Of a DNA stretch of 64,000 bases, positions 19,894 to 30,650 are shown one piece after another. Position 1 is the first letter of the stretch, and each line of letters starts with the position of its first letter. The stretch is from Candidatus Paraluminiphilus aquimaris (GTDB lineage: Bacteria; Pseudomonadota; Gammaproteobacteria; Pseudomonadales; Halieaceae): positions 930,001 through 994,000 of the forward strand of contig NZ_CP036501.1 in the NCBI RefSeq assembly GCF_026230195.1. The letters are read 5' to 3'. The position numbers and the translations under genes are program-made. The notes under the pieces were generated by a model, which saw only the letters and a program-made list of their open reading frames with translations, ran no database searches and had not been told where the DNA came from.

Positions 19894-19935
19894 CCCCAAT
19901 TTTGGGGATATTGGGCCGCCTCGTTTTTTGCGGCC
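19894..19935 (+). promoter_or_regulatory. Paired inverted repeats in the miaA-hfq gap
   Basis: CCCCAA/TTGGGG (19894-19907) is followed by GGCCGC/GCGGCC with a ten-base T-rich loop (19914-19935), just before the AAGGAG of hfq. There is no T-run after the second stem, so this may be a leader structure for hfq rather than a terminator. Confidence 0.35.
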
Positions 19936-19957
19936 GCTGACATTTTAAGGAGCACCC

Positions 19958-20200
19958 ATGTCAAAAGGGCAAACGCTACAAGACCCTTACCTCAACGCAC
20001 TCAGAAAAGAGCGCGTTCAGGTATCCATATACCTCGTAAACGGCATCAAGCTTCAAGGCCAAATCGAGTCGTTCGATCAATTTGTCGTGCTGCTCAAAAA
20101 CACCGTTTCGCAAATGGTGTACAAGCACGCTATCTCAACTGTGGTCCCCGCACGCAATGTACGTATCCCCATCGCGGCGAACGAGGAAGAGGCTGCATAA
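19958..20200 (+). CDS. hfq: RNA chaperone Hfq
   Basis: 80-aa Sm-like hexameric RNA chaperone that pairs small RNAs with mRNAs. The Sm1 segment ([20 protein letters not shown]) and Sm2 signature YKHAIST are intact. The C-terminal tail is very short (NEEEAA), unlike the longer tail of E. coli. A strong AAGGAG lies five bases before ATG. The miaA-hfq-hflX-hflK-hflC order is classic. Confidence 0.98.
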   Translation: MSKGQTLQDPYLNALRKERVQVSIYLVNGIKLQGQIESFDQFVVLLKNTVSQMVYKHAISTVVPARNVRIPIAANEEEAA

Positions 20201-20244
20201 CATTGAGTCTGAACGCGGCGCTGTTAAACGCGTAGCGAACGTCA

Positions 20245-21507
20245 ATGTTTTTTGAACTCCACTCGGGTGGCGAACGCGCCGTACTTGTTCAAATCGCCAT
20301 CGATGGTGGTGCGAATGAGCCTGATCTAGGCGAATTTATTGAGCTTGTTCGCTCTGCGGGCGGCGAGCCAGCATCTGTTGTTCGCGGATCCCGCCGCACG
20401 CCCACGGCGAAATATTTTGTGGGTCAAGGGAAGCTAGATGAGATCGCTGAAGAGGTCGCCAATGCGGAGGCCGAGCTCGTCGTTTTTAACCACGCACTAT
20501 CGCCGAGCCAGGAACGTAATCTAGAGGCGTATCTCCAGTGTCGCGTCATTGCCCGCACGGGTTTAATCCTCGATATTTTCGCGCAACGTGCGCGTACCCA
20601 TGAGGGCAAGCTGCAGGTGGAGCTTGCGCAATTGAAACACGTTAGCACGCGCTTGATTCGCGGATGGACTCACCTCGAGCGTCAGAAAGGCGGAATTGGT
20701 CTGCGTGGCCCGGGTGAGACGCAACTCGAGACGGATCGGCGCTTATTGCGCGCACGCGTGAGCACCATCGAATCGCGGTTAGATAAAGTGCGGCAACAGC
20801 GAGCTCAAAATCGCCGGGCGCGGCAGCGCGCAGAGGTGCCGCTGGTATCGTTGGTGGGGTACACAAATGCGGGTAAATCGACGCTGTTTAACACGTGGTC
20901 TGAGTCCGGTGTCTATGCGGCTGATCAGCTATTTGCCACACTCGATCCAACGTTGGCGCGTGTCGAAGTTGAGGGCTTGGGCGGCGTTATTATTGCTGAC
21001 ACTGTCGGTTTTATTGCCGACCTCCCACACACTTTGGTGGAGGCATTTCGAGCGACGCTGGAAGAGACGCTGAACGCGTCGCTCTTGATACACGTCATCG
21101 ATGTGGCCGCAGATGATAGAGCGTTTTTAAAAACGGAGGTTGAGTCTGTTCTCGAGGAAATCGGCGCTGGCGACATACCTCAGCTTGTTGTGTACAACAA
21201 AATTGATTTGTTGGAACGTGAGCCCCGGATAACGCGTGACAGCGATGGAACACCCGATACGGTGTCTGTGAGCGCGAAAACGGGGGAGGGTCTCGACTTG
21301 CTCCGCGATGCGATTGGTGAGCGTCTGGCGGGGCGCTTTTTCACCGGATGTGTAGAGATAACCCCCATGCAGGGTAAGCTAAGAGCGGCCTTGTATGAGT
21401 TGGGTGCTATTCAGGCGGAGGAGTGGCTGGACAACGGTAACAGCACTTTAAATCTGCACTTGCCGGACGCTGATTGGGCGCGTTTGAAACAGCAGCACGG
21501 AATTTAG
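20245..21507 (+). CDS. hflX: Ribosome-splitting GTPase HflX
   Basis: GTPase (420 aa) that rescues stalled or heat-damaged 70S ribosomes. The N-terminal domain includes YFVGQGKLDEIAEEV; the linker has GPGETQLETDRRLL; G motifs are GYTNAGKSTLFN (G1), ADTVGFI (G3) and YNKIDLL (G4). The start MFFELHSGGERAVLV is family-typical. Confidence 0.96.
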   Translation: MFFELHSGGERAVLVQIAIDGGANEPDLGEFIELVRSAGGEPASVVRGSRRTPTAKYFVGQGKLDEIAEEVANAEAELVVFNHALSPSQERNLEAYLQCRVIARTGLILDIFAQRARTHEGKLQVELAQLKHVSTRLIRGWTHLERQKGGIGLRGPGETQLETDRRLLRARVSTIESRLDKVRQQRAQNRRARQRAEVPLVSLVGYTNAGKSTLFNTWSESGVYAADQLFATLDPTLARVEVEGLGGVIIADTVGFIADLPHTLVEAFRATLEETLNASLLIHVIDVAADDRAFLKTEVESVLEEIGAGDIPQLVVYNKIDLLEREPRITRDSDGTPDTVSVSAKTGEGLDLLRDAIGERLAGRFFTGCVEITPMQGKLRAALYELGAIQAEEWLDNGNSTLNLHLPDADWARLKQQHGI

Positions 21508-21584
21508 GCCTTGAAAGTGAATGACAGGCCCCCAATCTATAAGCTTTTGTTAGACTGTGTGCATATTTAACCGAGGAAACGACT

Positions 21585-22733
21585 ATGTCATGGAATGAGC
21601 CCGGTGGCGGTAACCGCCAGCGCGATCCCTGGGGCGGGAAAGATCAAGGACCGCCGGATCTCGATGAGGCGTTGCGAAAACTCCAAGATCAGTTAAACGG
21701 TCTCTTCGGTGGGCGCTCCGGCGGTGGTAGCTCAAAAGGTGCCGGTGGCTTGATCGGCATCCTTGCGATCATCGCTGTAACGGTTTGGGGCCTCATGGGC
21801 CTTACGCAAATAGGCGAACAGGAGCGGGCAGTGGTTCTGCGACTGGGTGAATATAACCGCACAGCACAGCCGGGTTTGTTTTGGTATCCCCGCGGCATCG
21901 ATACGATAAGCCGGGTGAATATCACACAGGTCCGCGCTGCACAGTTTCGCGAGACGATGTTGACGCAAGACGAGAATATCGTCGATGTCAGCATGTCGGT
22001 GCAGTACGTCATTAACGATCCCAAAAACTTCGTTCTTGAAGTGCGTGACCCGGAGCGATCACTCCAGCATGCGGCGCAAAGTGCACTGCGTCACGTTGTT
22101 GGTGACGGCACCATGGCCTTGGTGTTAACGGAAGGTCGAGCTGAGATTGCGGTGGAAGTGCGTGACAGGCTGCAGCAATACCTCGTTGCCTACACGACGG
22201 GCATCACGGTGCAAAAGGTTAACATCGACGACGCCAGCCCACCCTCGCAGGTGCAAGAAGCATTCGACGACGTGATTAAAGCGCGTGAGGATGAGGAGCG
22301 CGTGAAGAACGAAGCTGAGTCCTACGCTAACGGCATCGTTCCAGAGGCGCGGGGTCGTGCACAGCGTATTAAGGAGGAGGCCGAGGCCTACCGACAGCAA
22401 GTCATCGCTAAGGCTACGGGTGAAGCGCAGCGTTTCGATCAGTTACTTTCTGAATATGAAAAAGCACCTGAAGTAACGCGCGAGCGACTCTACATCGATG
22501 CACTGGAATCTGTTTTGACCAATACAAGCAAGGTAATGGTCGACGTAGAGGGCGGCAATAACATGATGTATCTACCGCTCGATAAGTTGGTCCCCGGTGG
22601 TGGGAATTCGGCGACCCCAGGTTCAGCGGTAAACCGCGGGTTGTCATCGCAGCAGTTGAGAGAGGTTACCGATGCGGTAACGGAGCAACTTCGCCGTGAT
22701 CTTGGAAGCCGAAATGGACGAGGAGGGCGCTAA
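21585..22733 (+). CDS. hflK: FtsH modulator HflK
   Basis: Inner-membrane SPFH-domain protein (382 aa) that with HflC forms a periplasmic cage around the FtsH protease. A Gly/Pro-rich cytoplasmic tail (about 1-58) precedes one membrane segment (GLIGILAIIAVTVWGLMGL), then the SPFH/band 7 domain (QERAVVLRLGEY...) and a long coiled coil (EAESYANGIVPEARGRAQRI). GAGGAA precedes the ATG. hflC begins two bases after the stop. Confidence 0.96.
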   Translation: MSWNEPGGGNRQRDPWGGKDQGPPDLDEALRKLQDQLNGLFGGRSGGGSSKGAGGLIGILAIIAVTVWGLMGLTQIGEQERAVVLRLGEYNRTAQPGLFWYPRGIDTISRVNITQVRAAQFRETMLTQDENIVDVSMSVQYVINDPKNFVLEVRDPERSLQHAAQSALRHVVGDGTMALVLTEGRAEIAVEVRDRLQQYLVAYTTGITVQKVNIDDASPPSQVQEAFDDVIKAREDEERVKNEAESYANGIVPEARGRAQRIKEEAEAYRQQVIAKATGEAQRFDQLLSEYEKAPEVTRERLYIDALESVLTNTSKVMVDVEGGNNMMYLPLDKLVPGGGNSATPGSAVNRGLSSQQLREVTDAVTEQLRRDLGSRNGRGGR

Positions 22734-22735
22734 TC

Positions 22736-23608
22736 ATGTCTAGATCTAATTTACTTGGAACCCTCTTGTTCTTGGGCTTTATCGTCTTGAGCAATTCGGT
22801 ATATGTCATTAGCGAGACGCAGCGAGGCGTTCTTCTGAAGTTTGGTGAGGTTGTGAAATCGGACCTTGAGCCGGGGCTCCACTTCAAAACGCCCTTTGTG
22901 AATTCGGTGCGGAAATTCGACGGACGGATTCTGACCGTTGATTCGACTCCTGAGCGTTTCTTTACACAGGAGCAGAAGCAACTCATCGTCGATTCGTACG
23001 CGAAGTTCCGTGTGGTCGATACTGCTAAGTATTACACGGCAACCAGTGGCGAGGAGTTCCGCGCTGCCGCTCTCCTGTCACAGCGGATCAACGATGACCT
23101 GCGTAACCAGGTGGCGGGTCGCACCGTTCAAGAGGTGGTGTCGGGTGAACGTGATCAATTGATGGAAGCGGTGAAAGCGCGACTGAATGAGACCGTACTG
23201 GCTGAGCTCGGTATAGAGGTCATTGATGTGCGCGTAAAAAAGATCGATCTGCCGAATGAGGTCTCGCAGTCGGTCTATCGCCGGATGAATGCCGAACGGG
23301 AAAAGGAAGCGCGTGAACTTCGTTCGGAAGGTAAGGAGATTGCTGAAGGCATGCGAGCCGAGGCCGACCGAAAGGTAACAGTGATTGAGGCGGAAGCGGT
23401 TAGAGATGCGGAAATCATCCGTGGTGATGGTGATGCGACGGCTACTCGAATTTATGCTGACTCGTTTAATCGCGACCCCGAGTTTTATGCATTCACACGA
23501 AGTCTCAACGCCTATCAGCAGACCTTTTCTACTGGCAGCGACATCATGCTCCTCCAGCCTGATAGTCAGTTCTTCCAGTATTTAAGAGATCCCAAAGCAG
23601 GGAAGTAA
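22736..23608 (+). CDS. hflC: FtsH modulator HflC
   Basis: Partner of HflK (290 aa). An N-terminal signal anchor (LLGTLLFLGFIVLSNSVYVI) is followed by the SPFH domain (ETQRGVLLKFGEVVKSDLEPG), the conserved RRMNAEREKEARELRSEGKE helix and the C-terminal coiled coil. The start lies within AGGAGG reach at the end of hflK, suggesting translational coupling. It is the last gene before a terminator. Confidence 0.96.
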   Translation: MSRSNLLGTLLFLGFIVLSNSVYVISETQRGVLLKFGEVVKSDLEPGLHFKTPFVNSVRKFDGRILTVDSTPERFFTQEQKQLIVDSYAKFRVVDTAKYYTATSGEEFRAAALLSQRINDDLRNQVAGRTVQEVVSGERDQLMEAVKARLNETVLAELGIEVIDVRVKKIDLPNEVSQSVYRRMNAEREKEARELRSEGKEIAEGMRAEADRKVTVIEAEAVRDAEIIRGDGDATATRIYADSFNRDPEFYAFTRSLNAYQQTFSTGSDIMLLQPDSQFFQYLRDPKAGK

Positions 23609-23626
23609 TCTTCCACTGTATATCTA

Positions 23627-23667
23627 AGGCCGTACCGGTGATAATACGCGGGTTCGGCCTTTTTTTT
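23627..23667 (+). terminator. Rho-independent terminator after hflC
   Basis: Stem AAGGCCGTACC pairs with GGTTCGGCCTT (one T-T mismatch, 13-base loop) and runs into eight T residues. It lies 20 bases after the hflC stop and should end the hfq-hflXKC transcript. Confidence 0.85.
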
Positions 23668-23706
23668 GCGCGCACTACCTCAGCTTTTATAGCTTGGAAC
23701 TAAGAC

Positions 23707-26161
<2,455 letters not shown>

Positions 26162-26162
<1 letters not shown>

Positions 26163-26956
26163 TGTTCACGCTGACGAAAGTTCTCTCGCTTTTTGTCTAC
26201 CCACTCTCATTGGGCGTATTCCTGGTTGGTCTCTCGCTGCTGTGTCAGCTGCGTGGCAACCGTGCTGCAGCCGGTCTTTACACCTTTTTTGCGCTCGCGG
26301 TGCTCTATTACCCCTCGACCGAGTTTGGGGTGGAGGCACTTGCCAAGCCGCTTGAAGCCCGCTATCCCGCGTTTTCGCCCGAGGAGTTGCCAGAGGGCGA
26401 TATTATTGTTGTCTTGGGCGGAGGGATTGAGGCCGAGGGTTATTTCGGGCGCTGGGGTGATTTGAATCATGCCGCTGATCGTGTCGTCTCAGCCGCTGAA
26501 CTTTGGCATGCAAACAAGGCCGCAAAGATTGTGGTCAGTGGAGGCGCCACTAACGGTCCTGTCTCAGAAGCGCGCCGTATGAGCGATTTGTTGGAGCGCT
26601 TGGGTGTGCCTGCAGCCGCCATTAGCCTGGAAGAAAAGAGCTTAAACACCGAGGGAAATGCCCGAGAAGTGTCGGCTATGGCAAAGGCAAATGCTCAACA
26701 CGTGTTGCTTGTGACGTCCTCTGTGCATATGCGGCGTGCCTCAGCACTTTTCGCCGCCTATGGCTTCAAGGTTACTGCGGCGCCAACAGATCATCGTGTC
26801 GCGCGGTACCCCGGCGCCGTGCCCGGCTGGATGCCGCAAATCAAACATCTCGATACGTCGACTGCTGCCATTCACGAGTGGGTAGGCTACTGGGTTGGTA
26901 AGCAACTGGGCAGTTTTGAATCGACAACGGACGATACGGTAGAGGTCGCCGACTAA
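26162..26956 (+). CDS. ElyC/SanA/YdcF-family (DUF218) membrane protein
   Basis: 264-aa protein with two N-terminal membrane helices (residues 8-27 and 38-53) and a DUF218 domain facing the periplasm. Family motifs: IIVVLGGGIEAEG, KIVVSGGAT, EEKSLNTEGNA and VLLVTSSVHMRRASALFAAYG. The E. coli relative ElyC acts in peptidoglycan/lipid carrier metabolism, which is a plausible but unproven role here. Its ATG overlaps the purA stop, so it is the last gene of the hisZ-purA unit. Confidence 0.85.
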
Positions 26957-27143
26957 GACATAATGGCAAAGGGGCGAGCTGTGTCTCGCGAAGCACGAAT
27001 ACTTAGTACGCTTTATTTCATCTAGCCACGCGATCTATAGCCGTCATTGCCGGCGCGTAAAACGCGATAATTGCAGGCACCCTACTACACAGATCACACT
27101 TCAGTATTTCTTGCTCTGCGCACACCCGTCTTGCGGGCCGTTA

Positions 27144-27644
27144 CTAGGTCAGTAGAAGCTTAAGTGCGCTGTAGTTGTAGCCAGTCCAGCGTCGGAAAGC
27201 CCTGTAAAAACTGTTGACCTCTGCGTAACCGAGCTCCCAAGCAAGGCATTTGCCTGGAACCCAATCGCTAGCCAAGGTTTCCTCACAGCGATAGCGCCGC
27301 ACGGCGTCTAGGATTTGCTGGTAGGTCAATGAATCTCGACGTAAACGGCGCCTGAGGGTAGTTGGACTGATTCGCAGGCTGTCTGACAAGGTGTCGGACC
27401 GGATGCGGCTCAAGTCGCCAATAAGCAAGGCGTCGATCACTCTAAGGGTGGTTTGAGAAAGGTTGCGAGGATTCGGTGCCTCAATAAACGTGAAGAGTCG
27501 CTCGGGCGGTTGTGGCGGGCTCTGCCTTAGCCTAAGTGCAAAAACCTCTTGGCCGTTACCCCATGCAAGTTGTGGGAAGTGAGCGCTGGTGCCTGGGTGT
27601 TCTTTTGACGCAGATGCGCCGGCGGTTAGAGTGTTTACTCTCAT
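27144..27644 (-). CDS. Short AraC-type HTH regulator lacking a sensor domain
   Basis: 166 aa. Residues about 85-160 match the C-terminal AraC DNA-binding domain: ISPTTLRRRLRRDSLTYQQIL is the first helix-turn-helix and LGYAEVNSFYRAFRRWTGYN the second. The usual 200-residue sensor domain is absent; only about 70 unrelated residues precede the HTH. The sequence upstream (230 bases to the CoA-transferase) shows no remnant of a longer gene. It is divergent from the CaiB-type gene and may control it. Confidence 0.75.
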   Translation of the reverse strand: MRVNTLTAGASASKEHPGTSAHFPQLAWGNGQEVFALRLRQSPPQPPERLFTFIEAPNPRNLSQTTLRVIDALLIGDLSRIRSDTLSDSLRISPTTLRRRLRRDSLTYQQILDAVRRYRCEETLASDWVPGKCLAWELGYAEVNSFYRAFRRWTGYNYSALKLLLT

Positions 27645-27874
27645 AATGACGTCCTTGTTGTTGTTACCCGTCCTTGGGTCTGTCCAACGTTACTCGTTTT
27701 ATCTCTGCAGTAAAGTCGCTGATCACATTTGATCTCACGCGGATGACTGCCGTTTGATGCTCGTTATGGGATTCGTTTTCGAGCAAAGCGGCGAACTCGC
27801 AGGTTTCACTTGATTGTGAGCTAGCGCGCAACTAGCGTGTCAGTAATAAAGAAAAATAACGTATAGGTACTGGT
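27645..27874. promoter_or_regulatory. Divergent promoter region, AraC-type gene and CoA-transferase
   Basis: A 230-bp spacer between divergently read genes. Two direct CTAGCG copies (one base apart from GCGCAA) lie about 45 bases before the CoA-transferase ATG and could be regulator half-sites. No clear -35/-10 pair is claimed. Confidence 0.3.
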
Positions 27875-29053
27875 ATGAAACCGCTTGAGTCCGTCACCAT
27901 TCTTGAGTTTTCCACGATGATTACGGCGTCGCTCGCTTCCATGATGATGGCCGAGCAAGGGGCGCGCGTAATCAAAGTCGAGCCAATGGAAATGGGTGAT
28001 CCCATGCGCTACATCGGTGCGCGCAAGGCTGATATCTCCGCACTCTTTGCTAACTGCAATCGCGGTAAGGAATCCCTCCGTATCGACTTAAAATCGGCTG
28101 AGGGCGTTGAAACCATTAAAGCAATGATTCCCTCTGTTGACGTCGTCATCCACAACTTTAGGCCCGGTGTTATGGATAAGCTCGGGCTTGGCTCAGAGTG
28201 CTTGCGATCGATTAATCCAAAGCTAATCTACACAGCGATTTCAGGTTTTGGCACGAAGGGTCCCCTCAGTGGCGCGCCGGCTTACGACCCAATGATCCAG
28301 GCACATGCGGGTGTTGCTGCGGCTCAGGGGCGAGGCGATCAGCCTGCGTTTATGCGGACATTGTTGTGCGACAAAATCACCGGCTATACCGCATGTCAGG
28401 CTGTGACCAGCGCGCTGTTTATGCGTGAGCGGGTGGGAGAAGGTCAACACTTGGACCTGTCGATGATCGACTCTGGCTTGTTCTTCATTTTCCTAGACGG
28501 TTTTCAAAACGATACGTTGCTCAGCGACGACCACGAGCGTGGCCCCATGCTGATCGATATCCTGTACGACCCGTGGCTATGCAGTGATGGCAGTGTGATT
28601 ATTTCGTTAGGTAGCTATGAGATTCAAAGGCGGTTTTTAACGGCAATCGATATGTCAGAGTTGCTCGAAGATCCGCGTTTTGACTCGTTTGAAAATCAGA
28701 TTCGCAATATCAGAGAATTAAAGGCACTGGTTGCCCCACGCTGCGCTGGATTGACGTGCGACGATATGGTCGACCGTCTGCGGCTAGCCGATGTTCCTTG
28801 TGCAAAAGTGATGACGCGAGAGGAAGTTCTCTCACAAGAACAGCTTGCAGCGAACGGCACGGTTGAAATTTATGATCATCCGGTTGCTGGTTTGTCGCGG
28901 CGGGTACTGTCACCGCCCCTCTTTGGGGGTGAGAGGCTTGAGCCGGGAAGGGGTGCGCCCACCCACGGACAACACACGGATAGTGTTCTAGAGAGTTTTG
29001 GCCTAAGCGATGAGCGAGTTCAACACCTGAGAAACAACGCCGTAATAACCTAG
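27875..29053 (+). CDS. CaiB/BaiF family (class III) CoA-transferase
   Basis: 392 aa; moves CoA between carboxylic acids. The N-terminal Rossmann-like part has KVEPMEMGDPMR and NRGKESLRIDLK; the catalytic Asp lies in the GAPAYDPMIQAHAG motif near residue 140, and VVIHNFRPGVMDKLGLG is conserved. The C-terminal small domain has DVPCAKVMTREEVL. Substrate cannot be read. The acyl-CoA ligase and acyl-CoA dehydrogenase genes nearby suggest a role in organic or fatty acid breakdown. Confidence 0.9.
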   Translation: MKPLESVTILEFSTMITASLASMMMAEQGARVIKVEPMEMGDPMRYIGARKADISALFANCNRGKESLRIDLKSAEGVETIKAMIPSVDVVIHNFRPGVMDKLGLGSECLRSINPKLIYTAISGFGTKGPLSGAPAYDPMIQAHAGVAAAQGRGDQPAFMRTLLCDKITGYTACQAVTSALFMRERVGEGQHLDLSMIDSGLFFIFLDGFQNDTLLSDDHERGPMLIDILYDPWLCSDGSVIISLGSYEIQRRFLTAIDMSELLEDPRFDSFENQIRNIRELKALVAPRCAGLTCDDMVDRLRLADVPCAKVMTREEVLSQEQLAANGTVEIYDHPVAGLSRRVLSPPLFGGERLEPGRGAPTHGQHTDSVLESFGLSDERVQHLRNNAVIT

Positions 29054-29105
29054 CCCATTGATCGAGGGGTCGGCGGCGCAAAGCGACTTTTGTCGGTGCG
29101 CTGGT

Positions 29106-29144
29106 GCATTATTATATCGCTGTAGCAATGCGCTATAATAACGC
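29106..29144. promoter_or_regulatory. 15-bp-arm inverted repeat upstream of the LamG gene
   Basis: Left arm 29106-29120 and right arm 29130-29144 match at 13 of 15 positions (core TTATTATA) around a nine-base spacer. A TATAAT hexamer (29134-29139) falls in the right arm. It may be an operator over a promoter for the LamG gene or a transcript hairpin; no regulator is assigned. Confidence 0.4.
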
Positions 29145-29345
29145 CGCAGGTCGTCGACCGTGTTTTGGTCGGAGCCCGTATTGTTGTGGAAACGCTCCCG
29201 TGACTCGTGTCCTGTGTCATGCGACCTAGGCCGTGGTTGCACTGCAACATTTGTCGTTTTCTCATCAGTATGTTTGAGGTATTTGTCACGAAATCTTGCC
29301 TAGCGGGGGCAGTAGAGTGTCTGCTTAAGCCTGACTTTTAAGTCC

Positions 29346-30506
29346 TTGTTACACCGGTGTACTCGTTTGAAACAATCGTCAACATTCTGGGCATGTCTAT
29401 TACTGGTTCTATTCAGTGAGTTTGTGTGGGCGGATCATGCAGAGCAGATTGACCAAGTGCGTATCGACGGTTCAAAAATAACGGTTTACGGGCGCTTCTT
29501 TGATTCGGCGAACACTCGGGTGACCTTTGGCGCAGAAGGTGCGTCTTATCCCTTTCTGCCTAGGGTGACCAATACCAGTGTTCGGGCTATCGAGTTGCAG
29601 CTCCCGTTTCAGCCGGTACCAGGGCAGTATCGGCTCACCCTCCAAGAGCCAGGCGAGGCTGAGTTGGACCTCGCTATAACCATTGGCGACGACGGTGTGT
29701 CAGCGGTCGCAGTCGCAAGTCCAACGGTGACGGTGGAGGATGGCGACTCAGTTTCATCTGAGGCCAATAGTTTGTCACCTGAGATTGTTGATGCTTGTCG
29801 TGGCGCTCCGGCGGCTTGTAATAGCCCCTCAGTTTTGACAGATGGCTCGCCATTTTGTGATGCCGTGGCGGATTTTGATCCCTTTCGAGGCTCACAGGCA
29901 ATGACGATTGACGGTACGCAAGAGCTGTATCTCGATGAGAGTTTTACTATAGAGGCGCGCGTATTCACTAAAGGCTATGTTCGCTCTGGGATCTTGGTGG
30001 ACAAGTACTCTGGCAACGCTCGGGGACGCGAGTATCGCCTTTCGGTTAATCGCGAAGGGTTGCTTAAAGCCTGGTTCTCCGTTGATGGCACGCTGAATCA
30101 TGTACGCGCGTTATATTCAAATACGCCGGTTCCTAAAGACCAATGGGTACATGTTGCCAGCACATTCGATGGTCAAGTTATGCGGTTATACATTGACGGC
30201 GTGATGGCGGGCGAAGAAGCGATGCGCGGTCGTCCGGCGCAGTTGGGTTATCAGAATATTGCGATTGGCGGTAACAACTGTTGCGATGGCTATTATGAGG
30301 TTTTTAATGGCCTTATGGATGAGGTTCGGATCAGCAGCACAGTGCGCTACTCCGAGAGTTTTACGCCCCCAACGGAGGAGTTCGTTTCGGATAATAGTAC
30401 GCTTTTGCTCCTGCCTTTTGATGAGTCCGGAAAGAACTTTGGGGTGCTGGGCGGAAAGGCGACGCTCACAGATTACAATCGCATCGTTCCCTGTTCAGCC
30501 CTCTGA
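29346..30506 (+). CDS. Exported LamG/concanavalin-like domain protein
   Basis: About 386 aa. The start is uncertain: TTG 29346 or TTG 29367, neither with a clear ribosome binding site; no ATG is available. A signal peptide ends near EFVWA. Residues 35-115 form a small beta domain like an IPT/TIG fold (VRIDGSKITVYGRFFDS), then a Ser/Val-rich linker, and residues about 175-345 a LamG domain (LYLDESFTIEARVFT, KDQWVHVASTFDGQVMRLYIDG, NGLMDEVRISSTVRY). Likely a surface or periplasmic carbohydrate-binding protein; ligand unknown. Confidence 0.75.
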   Translation: MLHRCTRLKQSSTFWACLLLVLFSEFVWADHAEQIDQVRIDGSKITVYGRFFDSANTRVTFGAEGASYPFLPRVTNTSVRAIELQLPFQPVPGQYRLTLQEPGEAELDLAITIGDDGVSAVAVASPTVTVEDGDSVSSEANSLSPEIVDACRGAPAACNSPSVLTDGSPFCDAVADFDPFRGSQAMTIDGTQELYLDESFTIEARVFTKGYVRSGILVDKYSGNARGREYRLSVNREGLLKAWFSVDGTLNHVRALYSNTPVPKDQWVHVASTFDGQVMRLYIDGVMAGEEAMRGRPAQLGYQNIAIGGNNCCDGYYEVFNGLMDEVRISSTVRYSESFTPPTEEFVSDNSTLLLLPFDESGKNFGVLGGKATLTDYNRIVPCSAL

Positions 30507-30650
30507 CCGCCTGGCAAAAACCACACGCAATTAAAAATCTCCTGACTAATATTGCCTCGATAACGTGATGTGGCATGCTCGTTGATACGAAACGGCAGCC
30601 CCTCGGTTTAAATGCGTGCGCTGTACAATAAAAATACTGGGAGAGACAGC

